A stretch of DNA of 34,558 bases from Flavobacterium araucananum (GCF_002222055.1 NZ_MUGS01000036.1:1-34558), one strand, 5' to 3'; shown: positions 7,293 through 15,944, numbered from the stretch's first letter. Numbers and translations: made by a program. The notes: generated from the letters alone by a model not told the origin.

Positions 7293-8354
7293 TTATTTAA
7301 AATGAATTCGAACCAATTTATTATAACCTGCTGCTATTGCAGTATTTTTATTTAAAAAACGGATTGTAAAAAGCTGGCTGTCATTAGACAACTGTACCCA
7401 TGAAGCTCCATTATCTGTTGAATATTGTAATCCTCCTGATCCCACACAAACCAATTGGCTACCATTACTACCCGGAACATACTGTACACAGGAAGCATAT
7501 CCAAAACCTTCATTTTGTCCAATTAATTCCCAAGTCTTTCCTCCATCTTTGGTAAAAGCTTTATTATCCTTTTTTTGATCCGGAAACTCATAATCTCCTC
7601 CTGCTATAAAACCGGATTTTGCATCATAAAAATCAGCTGTAAAAATTCCTGTCATTTCTTTTCCCTGAACCATAGGCGTATCAATAACTTTCCAGGTTTT
7701 TCCTTTATCAGGAGAATAAAAAATCCTTGCTTTTTTTCCACCCGAGACAATCCAGGTTTCGTTTCCTTTTACTACAATATTAGAGTTACTGGCGGCAAAA
7801 GCTGCTTCGCCCTGTGCATTTGTAGGCAATTTGTCTGATAGTAATTTAGTCCAGGTTTCTCCACCATCACGTGTAATAACTACTGAAAAAGTATCTTCTG
7901 TAGGATCACCAACAGCAATTCCTTCTTTATCATTCCAAAATTGCATACTGTCGTAAAACACTTTCGAATGAATTTCTTTATAAACTAATTTTACTTTTTG
8001 ATTTTTTTTAGAAACCTGATAAAGTAATGCAGGATTTCCTACACTTAACAAATATACATCGTTTGAAGTCTGGGCTATACTTCTAAATTCTAATTTTAAA
8101 GTATCACGATAAATATGGTCTTCGAATTTCTCATTTTTATCTAAGTCATAATAGCCAAAACGAGAATTATCACCTCCGTACCAAACCTTATTTTTATCAA
8201 TTAATATGGCGCGAATGCTTATTTTATCCTTAAATAATGTATCAATCTGCACACTTGAAAAATAACCATTTAATTCTATTTTATCACTATAATGCAGCGT
8301 TTTAAAAGACATAAACAAAATAAAAACACCGCAAAATAATATTACTTTTCTCAT
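7293..8354 (-). CDS. Exported BNR/Asp-box beta-propeller protein
   Basis: A 353-residue exported protein starting MRKVILFCGVFILFMSF, a signal peptide. At least four Asp-box motifs S/T-x-D-x-G-x-x-W are visible: TRDGGETW, SPDKGKTW, TKDGGKTW and STDNGASW. They are spread over the chain as in sialidase/YCF48-like propellers. The conserved R/E/D catalytic set of sialidases is not evident, so I do not call an enzyme; pipelines often label this type 'oxidoreductase' or 'glycosyl hydrolase' without support. An in-frame ATG ten codons upstream (8384) would overlap a -7-like sequence (TATTTTAG on the minus strand), so I prefer the ATG at 8354. Likely periplasmic; no T9SS sorting domain. Confidence 0.75.
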   Translation of the reverse strand: MRKVILFCGVFILFMSFKTLHYSDKIELNGYFSSVQIDTLFKDKISIRAILIDKNKVWYGGDNSRFGYYDLDKNEKFEDHIYRDTLKLEFRSIAQTSNDVYLLSVGNPALLYQVSKKNQKVKLVYKEIHSKVFYDSMQFWNDKEGIAVGDPTEDTFSVVITRDGGETWTKLLSDKLPTNAQGEAAFAASNSNIVVKGNETWIVSGGKKARIFYSPDKGKTWKVIDTPMVQGKEMTGIFTADFYDAKSGFIAGGDYEFPDQKKDNKAFTKDGGKTWELIGQNEGFGYASCVQYVPGSNGSQLVCVGSGGLQYSTDNGASWVQLSNDSQLFTIRFLNKNTAIAAGYNKLVRIHFK

Positions 8355-8472
8355 ATAAATTAGTTTTTTGGTGCTAAAATACAATTATTTCTAACACAGT
8401 AAATAAGTTGGGTGTTTTTTTCTGGCACAGTAATTGGATATCCCAGAATATTAATCTTAATATGATTTAAAA

Positions 8473-9693
8473 ATGAAAACTAAACTACTATTTATAGCCC
8501 TGTTAGCACTAGGTTTTAGTTCTGTACAAGTACAAAGCCAAACTACTGTTTATGCGAAGAATTCAGATATAAGCGATAATTTAGATTTAAGAGCTGTAGC
8601 TTCTATGTTTGGAGAATCAGCAAATCTTCAGGATTTTGAAAGACGCTTAAATGATCCTAAATATCAAATATCAAATCTTGATTTAAACGGGGATAACGAA
8701 GTTGATTATTTGCGCGTAATCGAATCTGTCGAAGCCAGAACTCACGTTGTAATTATCCAGGCGGTTTTAGACCGAGACGTATATCAGGACATCGCTACAA
8801 TCGATGTAGAGAGAGATAATTATAATAGAGTAAATGTGCAGGTTGTAGGAAACACTTACCTATACGGAGCGAACTATATTTATGAGCCGGTTTATAATGT
8901 AACTCCTGTAATATATGCTTCATTTTGGGCTAGAAATTACCGCCCATATTGTTCTGCATGGACATGGAACTATTATCCTACTTATTATGCTGCCTGGACA
9001 CCTTATCCTATTTACAGATACAGAAACAACATCAATGTATGTATCAACGTAAACAACCATTATAATTATGTAAGCACAAGAAGAAGTTACATAGCTCCTG
9101 TTATGTACGAATCAAGACGTACTTACGGTTACGAAACCAGACGCCCAGATAATAGCTTTGCTCAAAGACATTACAATGTAACCAACAGATACGATCTGGA
9201 TCAAAGACGTGTTGCAAGTAGAGATTATAACAGAACTCAGAACAACAACTACAGCACAAACAGATCGAATTCAGGAAGAGTTTCTACTCCGGATAATACA
9301 ACTCCAACCAGAAACTATGCTGATAACAGAGGTACTACCGACAGAAGTTACAATACAAATCGTGCAACTTCGACAGGCAGAGATTATACGACCACACCAA
9401 ATAATCCGGTACGAGTTGACAACACTCAAAGAACAGACAATAGAAGAGATTACAGCCAGAACAATGGCAATATGTCCAGAGGAAATTCTCAAAGTGATAT
9501 GAATAACAACAGAGGTTCTTCTGTACAAAGAACAGAAGCTCCGAGAAACTATTCAGAAAACAGAACAAGCTCACCAAGACCTGAAAACACGCAACGTTCA
9601 GAATCTCCAAGAGCAAGTCAGGAGTCCAGAGGCAGCCAGCCACAAAGAGAAAGTAGTTCCGGATCAAGAGGTGGCGAAGGAAGAAGAGGTTAA
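8473..9693 (+). CDS. Exported protein with EF-hand-like loop and disordered Arg/Asn/Ser tail
   Basis: A 406-residue protein with three parts. First, a signal peptide (MKTKLLFIALLALGFSSVQVQSQ). Second, a folded domain (about 25-130) carrying DLNGDNEVDYLRV at D70-x-N72-x-D74-x-E76-x-D78, an EF-hand/dockerin-like calcium loop whose twelfth position is Arg. Third, a Tyr/Trp/Pro-rich stretch (about 130-215) followed by about 190 residues of low-complexity Arg/Asn/Ser/Thr ending SRGGEGRRG. The tail resembles nucleic-acid- or polyanion-binding RGG-like sequence but is predicted to be outside the cytoplasm. I recall related proteins in Bacteroidetes with no known function. Monocistronic, with a strong terminator. 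Confidence 0.7.
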   Translation: MKTKLLFIALLALGFSSVQVQSQTTVYAKNSDISDNLDLRAVASMFGESANLQDFERRLNDPKYQISNLDLNGDNEVDYLRVIESVEARTHVVIIQAVLDRDVYQDIATIDVERDNYNRVNVQVVGNTYLYGANYIYEPVYNVTPVIYASFWARNYRPYCSAWTWNYYPTYYAAWTPYPIYRYRNNINVCINVNNHYNYVSTRRSYIAPVMYESRRTYGYETRRPDNSFAQRHYNVTNRYDLDQRRVASRDYNRTQNNNYSTNRSNSGRVSTPDNTTPTRNYADNRGTTDRSYNTNRATSTGRDYTTTPNNPVRVDNTQRTDNRRDYSQNNGNMSRGNSQSDMNNNRGSSVQRTEAPRNYSENRTSSPRPENTQRSESPRASQESRGSQPQRESSSGSRGGEGRRG

Positions 9694-9723
9694 TATTAAA
9701 TTCGCATTTCTAAATAAAAAACT

Positions 9724-9753
9724 AAAGCACAATTTAACGATTGTGCTTTTTTT
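9724..9753 (+). terminator. Intrinsic terminator after the Arg-rich exported protein
   Basis: AAAGCACAAT (9724-9733), a 6-nt loop, then ATTGTGCTTT (9740-9749) and a run of T. Perfect 10-bp stem. Confidence 0.85.
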
Positions 9754-9770
9754 TATCTTTTTAATTATAA

Positions 9771-9803
9771 TTGACGCTAATTTGTTTTAAAACAGTAAAT
9801 TTG
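9771..9803 (+). promoter_or_regulatory. kup promoter (-33 TTG, -7 TAAATTTG)
   Basis: TTG at 9771-9773 and TAAATTTG at 9796-9803 are separated by 22 bp, within the 17-23 bp range reported for Flavobacterium promoters. It ends 24 bp before the kup ATG. The TTG is in frame with kup but is better explained as the -33 element than as a start codon. Confidence 0.6.
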
Positions 9804-9827
9804 CAACCGTCTTTTATAAAAACATAC

Positions 9828-11801
9828 ATGAGCGCATCGCATAAAAACTTACATAGTAAGTTGTCTATAGGAGGTTTATTGATAACATTAGGAATTATTT
9901 ATGGGGATATTGGTACTTCGCCATTATATGTAATGAAAGCCATACTTGGTGATTATGCCATAAATTCTGATATTGTTTTAGGTGGAATTTCATGCGTTTT
10001 TTGGACTCTGACTTTGCAAACTACCATTAAGTATGTCCTTATCACCTTAAGTGCTGATAATCATGGCGAAGGTGGGATTTTTGCCTTGTATGCCTTAGTC
10101 AAAAAAACCAAAATTCAATGGCTCATTGTGCCCGCCATAATTGGTGGAAGTGCACTGCTTGCCGACGGAATTATAACGCCCCCTATTTCGATATCTTCTG
10201 CAGTTGAAGGAATTAGAGCGTTTTATCCTACAATGGAAACGGAGACAATTGTTTATATTGTTATCGGAATTCTATTTATTTTATTTACCATACAACAATT
10301 TGGAACCAAGCTCGTTGGGAAGTTTTTTGCACCCATGATGCTTATTTGGTTTGCCATGTTGGGAACCCTTGGAACGATTCAGATTCTAAGTCATCCAGAG
10401 GTAATAAAAGCTGTAAATCCTTACTATGCTTATCATTTACTATCGATTCATCCGGATGGTTTCTTTGTACTTGGATTTGTATTTTTATGTACAACGGGTG
10501 CCGAGGCATTGTACTCTGACATGGGACACTGCGGTAGAAAAAACATTAGAATTAGCTGGATATTTGTAAAAACAACCTTGGTATTAAATTATTTTGGTCA
10601 GGCGGCTTATTTAATACATCATGAAGGAAGTACACTACAACAATTAGGCGGAGAAAACGGAAATCCTTTTTATCTGATTATGCCTCATTGGTTTCTTCCG
10701 TTTGGAATTGTGGTAGCAACTCTTGCAGCTGTAATTGCTTCTCAAGCACTTATTAGCGGTTCATTTACATTGATAAACGAAGCAATGCGATTGAATTTCT
10801 GGCCAAAAGTAAAAATCAAATATCCTACTGAAGTCAAAGGACAACTGTATATCCCGTCGATCAACTGGTTATTGTTTTTTGGTTGTGTTGGAATCGTTTT
10901 ACACTTTCAAAAATCAGGAAACATGGAGCATGCCTACGGTCTTGCTATCATTTTATGTATGATCATGACCACTATTTTACTTAATTATTATTTGATAATG
11001 AAAAGAGTAAAACTGTATTTAATGGTTCCGCTTATCACGATTTATCTTCTTATAGAATTTAGCTTTTTGATTGCTAACATCACCAAATTTGCCGAGGGCG
11101 GTTACGTAACTTTAATCATCGCTGCTTTGCTTATATCGATCATGACAATCTGGTATCTGGCTAAGAAAATTAACAAAAGCTATACTAAAATCATCAAAAT
11201 CGACGATTATAAAAAAGTATTAATGGAGTTAAGCGAAGACTTATCGATCCCTAAATATGCAACACATTTGGTTTATATGACCAATGCAAATCGTGTAGAC
11301 GAACTAGAGGAAAAAGTTATTTATTCGATCTTGCAAAAACGTCCAAAAAGAGCTGATATCTACTGGTTTGTACATGTAAATATTTTGACTGAGCCTTATA
11401 AAACACAATATAAAGTGACCGAAATTGCAAAAGATGATATTTACAGAATCGATTTTAATTTAGGATTCAGAGAACCTACCAAAATCAATTTGATGTTTAG
11501 AGAAGTAATTCGCGATATGGTAAAACGTGGCGAAGTAGATATAACAAGCCGTTATGAATCACTAAACAAAAACAATATTATTGGTGACTTTAAGTTTGTA
11601 TTGTCTGAGAAATTTTTATCGAATGACAACGATTTAAGATGGCACGAAAACATTATCATGAACTCTTATTTCTTTATCAAGAAACTGAGTTTGTCTGAAG
11701 AAAGAGCTTTTGGTTTGGACAGTAGTTCGGTAAAAATAGAGAAATTCCCTATGGTGCTTCATGCTCCGGAAAACATCGGATTGACCCGAATTATAAAATA
11801 A
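9828..11801 (+). CDS. kup: KUP-type low-affinity potassium uptake protein
   Basis: A 657-residue polytopic inner-membrane K+/H+ symporter of the KUP/HAK/KT family. GIIYGDIGTSPLYVMKAILG forms the first conserved motif, followed by HGEGGIFALYALV, LLADGIITPPISISSAVEGI, and GAEALYSDMGHCGRKNIRISW. About 12 hydrophobic helices occupy the first 450 residues and a hydrophilic cytosolic domain the last 200, as in the family. The ATG at 9828 (MSASHKNLHSK) is chosen because the 19-codon upstream extension would run through the promoter. Stand-alone gene with its own promoter and terminator. Confidence 0.95.
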   Translation: MSASHKNLHSKLSIGGLLITLGIIYGDIGTSPLYVMKAILGDYAINSDIVLGGISCVFWTLTLQTTIKYVLITLSADNHGEGGIFALYALVKKTKIQWLIVPAIIGGSALLADGIITPPISISSAVEGIRAFYPTMETETIVYIVIGILFILFTIQQFGTKLVGKFFAPMMLIWFAMLGTLGTIQILSHPEVIKAVNPYYAYHLLSIHPDGFFVLGFVFLCTTGAEALYSDMGHCGRKNIRISWIFVKTTLVLNYFGQAAYLIHHEGSTLQQLGGENGNPFYLIMPHWFLPFGIVVATLAAVIASQALISGSFTLINEAMRLNFWPKVKIKYPTEVKGQLYIPSINWLLFFGCVGIVLHFQKSGNMEHAYGLAIILCMIMTTILLNYYLIMKRVKLYLMVPLITIYLLIEFSFLIANITKFAEGGYVTLIIAALLISIMTIWYLAKKINKSYTKIIKIDDYKKVLMELSEDLSIPKYATHLVYMTNANRVDELEEKVIYSILQKRPKRADIYWFVHVNILTEPYKTQYKVTEIAKDDIYRIDFNLGFREPTKINLMFREVIRDMVKRGEVDITSRYESLNKNNIIGDFKFVLSEKFLSNDNDLRWHENIIMNSYFFIKKLSLSEERAFGLDSSSVKIEKFPMVLHAPENIGLTRIIK

Positions 11802-11821
11802 ATCATTTATAAAATACATTC

Positions 11822-11859
11822 AAAAACACTCTTTTAAACTTTATTAGAGTGTTTTTTTT
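11822..11859 (+). terminator. kup terminator
   Basis: AAAAACACTCT (11822-11832) pairs perfectly with AGAGTGTTTTT (11846-11856), followed by more T. Confidence 0.85.
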
Positions 11860-11921
11860 CTTTTTAAAGAAGGTTAAATCAACAATCAGAATTAAAAATT
11901 TAACTTTCAATCAATTAATAG

Positions 11922-11929
11922 TACCTTTG
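11922..11929 (+). promoter_or_regulatory. -7 promoter box for the RsmB-like gene
   Basis: TACCTTTG matches TAnnTTTG, 17 bp before the ATG at 11947. No -33 TTG at usual spacing. Confidence 0.5.
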
Positions 11930-11946
11930 CAACTCAAATAATTAAA

Positions 11947-13176
11947 ATGAGATTACACAGAAATTTAGTTTATACTACCATCGATTCTTTAAATGCAATT
12001 TTCAATGAAGGAGAATATGCGGATAAAGTGGTAGCAAGAGCATTAAAAAAAGACAAACGTTGGGGAAGTTCTGACAGGAAGTTTGTTGCTGAAACGATAT
12101 ACGAAATTGTTCGTTGGAAACGATTATACGCAGAAATTGCAGAAGTAAAAGAACCTTTTGACAGAGAGAATTTATGGCGAATGTTTGCAGTTTGGGCAGT
12201 TTTAAGAGGATATCCAATTCCGGATTGGAAACAATTGGAAGGAACTCCTGAAAGAAAAATAAAAGGACGTTTTGATGAACTTTCGAAAGTTAGAGCATTA
12301 AAAGAATCTATTCCGGACTGGATGGATGAATTGGGTGTAAAAGAATTAGGCGAAAAAGTTTGGGCTACAGAAATTGCGGCTCAAAACCAACCTGCCAAAG
12401 TTATTTTAAGAACCAATACGCTTAAAGGAACTAAGGAAAGCCTGAGAAACACGTTGATGGATTTGAATATTGAAACAGAATATTTAAAAGATCAACCTGA
12501 AGCTTTAGTCTTAAAAGAAAGAGCGAATGTATTTTTGACAGACGCTTTTAAACAAGGACTTTTTGAGGTTCAGGATGCAAACTCACAATTGGTTGCCGGT
12601 TTTCTGGATGTCAAACCAGGAATGCGTGTCGTAGATACTTGCGCCGGAGCCGGAGGAAAAACATTGCACATTGCCTCTTTGATGGAAAACAAAGGACAAT
12701 TGATTGCAATGGATTTGTATGAAAGCAAACTAAAACAATTAAAATTAAGAGCTAAAAGAAATGGCGCTTTTAATATTGAATACAGAATTATTGACACTAC
12801 AAAAGTGATCAAAAAATTACACGAAAAAGCAGATCGTGTTCTAATTGATGCGCCTTGTAGCGGTTTAGGAGTTCTAAAAAGAAATCCGGATGCCAAATGG
12901 AAATTGAAACCTGAATTTATTGATAATATCCGTAAAGTACAGGCAGAGGTTTTAGAAAGCTATTCTAAAATTGTAAAACCAGGCGGAAAATTAGTTTATG
13001 CAACTTGTTCTGTACTACCATCAGAAAATCAGGAGCAAGTAGAAAAATTCTTAAAAACTGAAATCGGAAAACAATTTACCTTCATTAAAGATCGTAAAAT
13101 TCTGGCTTCTGAGTCAGGTTTCGACGGATTTTATATGGCGTTGTTAGAACGTAAAGATGCAGTAGTTAAAGAATAA
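11947..13176 (+). CDS. RsmB/NOP-family rRNA cytosine-C5 methyltransferase
   Basis: A 409-residue class I SAM-dependent RNA m5C methyltransferase. The N-terminal helical region (about 1-140) fits the NusB-like domain of RsmB. The SAM motif is VVDTCAGAGGKTLHIASLM. Motif IV DAPCSGLGVLKRNPDAKW carries C304, and motif VI ATCSVLPSENQEQV carries C354; these are the two cysteines used for product release and nucleophilic attack in this family. The most likely target is 16S rRNA near position 967, as for E. coli RsmB, but family members differ in target so I leave the symbol blank. Single gene with its own promoter and terminator. Confidence 0.88.
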   Translation: MRLHRNLVYTTIDSLNAIFNEGEYADKVVARALKKDKRWGSSDRKFVAETIYEIVRWKRLYAEIAEVKEPFDRENLWRMFAVWAVLRGYPIPDWKQLEGTPERKIKGRFDELSKVRALKESIPDWMDELGVKELGEKVWATEIAAQNQPAKVILRTNTLKGTKESLRNTLMDLNIETEYLKDQPEALVLKERANVFLTDAFKQGLFEVQDANSQLVAGFLDVKPGMRVVDTCAGAGGKTLHIASLMENKGQLIAMDLYESKLKQLKLRAKRNGAFNIEYRIIDTTKVIKKLHEKADRVLIDAPCSGLGVLKRNPDAKWKLKPEFIDNIRKVQAEVLESYSKIVKPGGKLVYATCSVLPSENQEQVEKFLKTEIGKQFTFIKDRKILASESGFDGFYMALLERKDAVVKE

Positions 13177-13195
13177 ATCTAACTGCTATACCTAT

Positions 13196-13233
13196 AAAAA
13201 AAGCCTTTAGATTATTTTCTAAAGGCTTTTTTT
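13196..13233. terminator. Bidirectional terminator between the RsmB-like and GG-leader peptide genes
   Basis: AAAAAAAGCCTTTAG (13196-13210), an 8-nt loop, then CTAAAGGCTTTTTTT (13219-13233). The stem is perfect with A and T flanks, between convergent genes. Confidence 0.88.
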
Positions 13234-13239
13234 ATAGTA

Positions 13240-13437
13240 TTAAACCGGGCACATATCTGGCGAAATTAAACAAAATGTTGGTATATTGTAAGGATCACAG
13301 GAAGGTCGCTCAACAAGAGGTTTAGAACAGTCCAGTTTATAACCATTAAGAGAATAAATATAATTACCACCCTTAATTTGTTTTAGTTCATTCTTGCTTA
13401 GCACCTGAACATTTGGAAGATTTAAAATAAGTTTCAT
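13240..13437 (-). CDS. Double-glycine-leader peptide (bacteriocin/RiPP-precursor-like)
   Basis: A 65-residue peptide. The first 24 residues, ending NVQVLSKNELKQIKGG, match the double-glycine leader pattern (LSxxELxxIxGG). C39-peptidase ABC transporters cut this pattern, and it is used by class II bacteriocins and Bacteroidetes GG-type natural-product precursors. Cleavage after GG would release a 41-residue core starting NYIYSLNGYK with four cysteines (in DCSKP, SCDP, FCLI and MCPV) and several prolines. No C39 transporter, radical SAM enzyme or lanthionine synthetase lies in the window. It follows menE by 69 bp on the same strand, with a CPBP protease further upstream. The leader call is firm; antimicrobial activity is only a possibility. 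Confidence 0.75.
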   Translation of the reverse strand: MKLILNLPNVQVLSKNELKQIKGGNYIYSLNGYKLDCSKPLVERPSCDPYNIPTFCLISPDMCPV

Positions 13438-13506
13438 AGTTATCTTTTTTAAGTTAATACTTTTTAAAGATAGCTAATTTTTCTTACATATATAAAAAAC
13501 CAAAAA

Positions 13507-14547
13507 TTAAGTTAAACTCGGTTTACGCAACAACTTACCATTTTCGTTTTCCTTAAATTTTGGAACAAAAACAATTTCTTTTGGTTTTTCAAATTTCCCA
13601 AGAACATCAAAAAAATCAGACGCAAATTCTTGCTTTTCTCCTTCAATAACCAAAATTAATTTTTCGCCCAAAATCGTATCCGGAATTCCTGTAACAAAAA
13701 ATCTGGCATCAATTTTACCAATTAGTTTTGCTTCTATTTGTTCCGGAATGAGTTTTACTCCTCCACTATTGATTACATTATCTATTCTTCCTAAAAAAAT
13801 AAACTGGTTTTCGTTTATCAATTCTACAAGATCATTGGTAACAATTGGCTCGTTGGAAATAGAAGAAACAGAAATCACTAAACAATCTCGATCATCTTTA
13901 GCAATTTTCACATTTGGTAAAATCGAAAATACACTCTCGCCTACTCTTTTTGCAGCGATATGCGTAATTGTTTCGGTCATTCCGTACGTTTCATAGATTT
14001 CAGTCTTTAAGGGTAAAAGCTGCCCTTCGAGCGCGCTATCTATTTTAGCACCACCAATAATCAACTTCTTGACGTTATGAAGTTTTTCGATAGAGTTTTG
14101 AACCTGCAAAGGTACCATAGCAACAAAATCATATTTAGTTCTATTCAATGCCAACGGATCTGTACTTGGTGATACCACATCGATATCTAAACCTAAAATC
14201 AGACTTCGAACCAACATCATTTTACCCGCTATAAATTGTGTTGGCAAACACAATAAAGCTTTATTACCCGGCTCTAAACCAAAAAAATCTCCTGTAGCCA
14301 ATGCAGACTGAATCATGGCTTGCTTTTCTAACCGAACCAATTTAGGAAGTCCTGTTGTACCGGATGTCGTCATTTCGATATATTCCTTCTCATCGAACCA
14401 ATCCAGCAAAAATTCACCAATTGCCCTTTCGTACACATCCCCTTCTTTGATATAGCTATATCCCACTCGGCTCAATTCTATTCCGTTTAAATGATAACCA
14501 TTTAATTTAAAATAATTATGAACATTTTTATGCGTTAATTTTGACAT
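13507..14547 (-). CDS. menE: O-succinylbenzoate--CoA ligase (MenE-like AMP-binding enzyme)
   Basis: A 346-residue ANL-superfamily adenylating enzyme, shorter than typical 450-550-residue members because the N-terminal part is reduced, as in other short flavobacterial MenE proteins. The P-loop MTTSGTTGLPKLVR spans about residues 59-72. YETYGMTETITHIAAKR is the A5 motif, and FLGRIDNVINSGGVKLIPEQIE is the hinge region. ENENGKLLRKPSL near the C-terminus provides the catalytic lysine region. MenE activates o-succinylbenzoate for menaquinone synthesis, the quinone used by Bacteroidetes. It starts 7 bp after the CPBP gene ends, so the two are probably co-transcribed. No other men genes are in the window. 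Confidence 0.82.
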   Translation of the reverse strand: MSKLTHKNVHNYFKLNGYHLNGIELSRVGYSYIKEGDVYERAIGEFLLDWFDEKEYIEMTTSGTTGLPKLVRLEKQAMIQSALATGDFFGLEPGNKALLCLPTQFIAGKMMLVRSLILGLDIDVVSPSTDPLALNRTKYDFVAMVPLQVQNSIEKLHNVKKLIIGGAKIDSALEGQLLPLKTEIYETYGMTETITHIAAKRVGESVFSILPNVKIAKDDRDCLVISVSSISNEPIVTNDLVELINENQFIFLGRIDNVINSGGVKLIPEQIEAKLIGKIDARFFVTGIPDTILGEKLILVIEGEKQEFASDFFDVLGKFEKPKEIVFVPKFKENENGKLLRKPSLT

Positions 14548-14554
14548 GACTATA

Positions 14555-15487
14555 TTAATTTGAAATTTCTACAACATTTATTTTACCAGTTAACTTTTCT
14601 TTCCAGTTGTTCCATTTGTACTTTTTATTAAATATAAAAAGCAAAACAGGATAAATAACAACAATGGGCAATATAACATCCAGTCCCGCTGAGGGTTCTG
14701 ACAGATCTTTAAATATAGAATGGGTCTGAAAAACAGACCAATCTGACGTAACCAACAGAGCACCAATTAAATTATTGGCGGCATGAAAACCTAAAGCCAA
14801 TTCGATTCCTTCATCCATAAGCGTGATAATTCCTAAAAACAATCCGGTTCCTATGTAGTAAATCATGATAACATAGCCCATTTTTGCCACTTCCGGATTA
14901 AAAATATGCATAGAACCAAATATAAGCGATGTCATCAGGAGCGGAAACCATCTGTTTTGAGCCAAATTGGCAAATCCCTGCATGAGATATCCTCTAAAAA
15001 CATATTCTTCAGTGCTCGTTTGTATTGGTATCAATATTGACCCTGTGATAACTAAAATCAAGAAAGGAATTAATTTAAAATTCCAGATAAAATTCCCGGG
15101 AGACTTATAGTATACAAACAAGAAACTTAACAGAGTAAAAACTGACCATAAAACAAATGAAAAAGCAACACGTTTCCAATCTACTTTTTCCCGGGATGTG
15201 GTTACTGATAAAAAGGTCTGGTGATGTAGATATTTTACAACAAAATAAATTCCCGCCAGTGCAAAAGCAAAAGAAATCATGACCAAAAACAAAGTAAGAT
15301 TAGGTTCAAACATTTTCATAACAGCAGCATTATCTGTTGGAAAAGCACTTTTACTATTAAAGCTTTTATACAATACTGCAACCGAAAAAGGAATTTGACC
15401 AATAAACGACGCAATAATAATTAAAACGGATCCTATAAGATACAACCAGAATTTATTTTGAGGTTTAATTCCTTGTTCTAAAAACAT
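14555..15487 (-). CDS. CPBP-family intramembrane metalloprotease
   Basis: A 310-residue protein with about eight hydrophobic segments and the CPBP (CAAX protease/Abi) signatures. These are E160-E161-x-x-x-R165 (STEEYVFRGYLMQGF), F-x-x-x-H194 (SLIFGSMHIF) and H235-x-x-x-N239 (LGFHAANNLIG). All catalytic positions are present, so it is probably an active glutamic-type intramembrane protease. In other bacteria CPBP proteins act in prenyl-protein processing or in bacteriocin self-immunity. It is the first gene of a minus-strand run with menE and the double-glycine peptide. The link with the peptide is suggestive only, because menE sits between them. Confidence 0.85.
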   Translation of the reverse strand: MFLEQGIKPQNKFWLYLIGSVLIIIASFIGQIPFSVAVLYKSFNSKSAFPTDNAAVMKMFEPNLTLFLVMISFAFALAGIYFVVKYLHHQTFLSVTTSREKVDWKRVAFSFVLWSVFTLLSFLFVYYKSPGNFIWNFKLIPFLILVITGSILIPIQTSTEEYVFRGYLMQGFANLAQNRWFPLLMTSLIFGSMHIFNPEVAKMGYVIMIYYIGTGLFLGIITLMDEGIELALGFHAANNLIGALLVTSDWSVFQTHSIFKDLSEPSAGLDVILPIVVIYPVLLFIFNKKYKWNNWKEKLTGKINVVEISN

Positions 15488-15531
15488 ATATAATAATTTA
15501 AAAATGAGAATTCGAATTGATAAGTAAATCT

Positions 15532-15539
15532 TATTTTTG
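15532..15539 (+). promoter_or_regulatory. -7 promoter box upstream of arsC
   Basis: TATTTTTG matches TAnnTTTG, 60 bp before the arsC ATG. A TTG in frame with arsC (15537) is part of this box and is therefore not a start codon. Confidence 0.4.
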
Positions 15540-15599
15540 GTCTTGCTAAAATACCTAAATTTTAGTTTAATTATCTTACAACAGTCTAAATATAATAAA

Positions 15600-15944
15600 A
15601 TGATACAAATTTACCATAATCCACGTTGCGGAAAATCCAGAAACTGTCTGGCTTTTATTGAACAAACCAATCAGGAATACGAAATTATCCCGTACCTCAC
15701 AGAAACACCAACTTTTGATGAACTAAAAGTGCTACTTGAAAAACTAAATCTGCAACCTGTTCAATTAGTACGTGTTAAAGAAAAAATATGGATCGATAAT
15801 TACAAAGGCAAAGAACTTACGAATGACCAGATTATTCAGGCTATGACAGCTAATCCAATTTTAATAGAGCGCCCAATTGTGATCAAAGACGGAAAAGCGA
15901 TTATAGGACGGGATTTAGAGCTGGTAGCTTCTTTTTTAGATTGA
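15600..15944 (+). CDS. arsC: ArsC-family (glutaredoxin-dependent) arsenate reductase
   Basis: A 114-residue thioredoxin-fold protein. IYHNPRCGKSRNCL places the catalytic cysteine at residue 10, matching HNPxCGxSR of glutaredoxin-linked ArsC. LVRVKE and LIERPIVIKDGKAIIGRDLE supply the conserved arginine regions of the active site. Length is family-typical (about 115-140). The chemistry is arsenate to arsenite in the cytosol, but chromosomal single-gene members without arsB/arsR neighbours, as here, may have other redox or Spx-like roles. I rejected the 21-codon N-terminal extension because it begins inside the -7 promoter box. Confidence 0.85.
   Translation: MIQIYHNPRCGKSRNCLAFIEQTNQEYEIIPYLTETPTFDELKVLLEKLNLQPVQLVRVKEKIWIDNYKGKELTNDQIIQAMTANPILIERPIVIKDGKAIIGRDLELVASFLD

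Noticed and set aside
9209..9667. Long alternative frames over the Arg/Asn-rich tail gene
   Set aside because: They result from the biased, repetitive codons of the real gene in the main frame. No start context or domain supports them.
9301..9680. CRISPR-like or tandem repeat array
   Set aside because: The repetition is at amino-acid composition level (Arg, Asn, Ser) without regular DNA repeat units or spacers.
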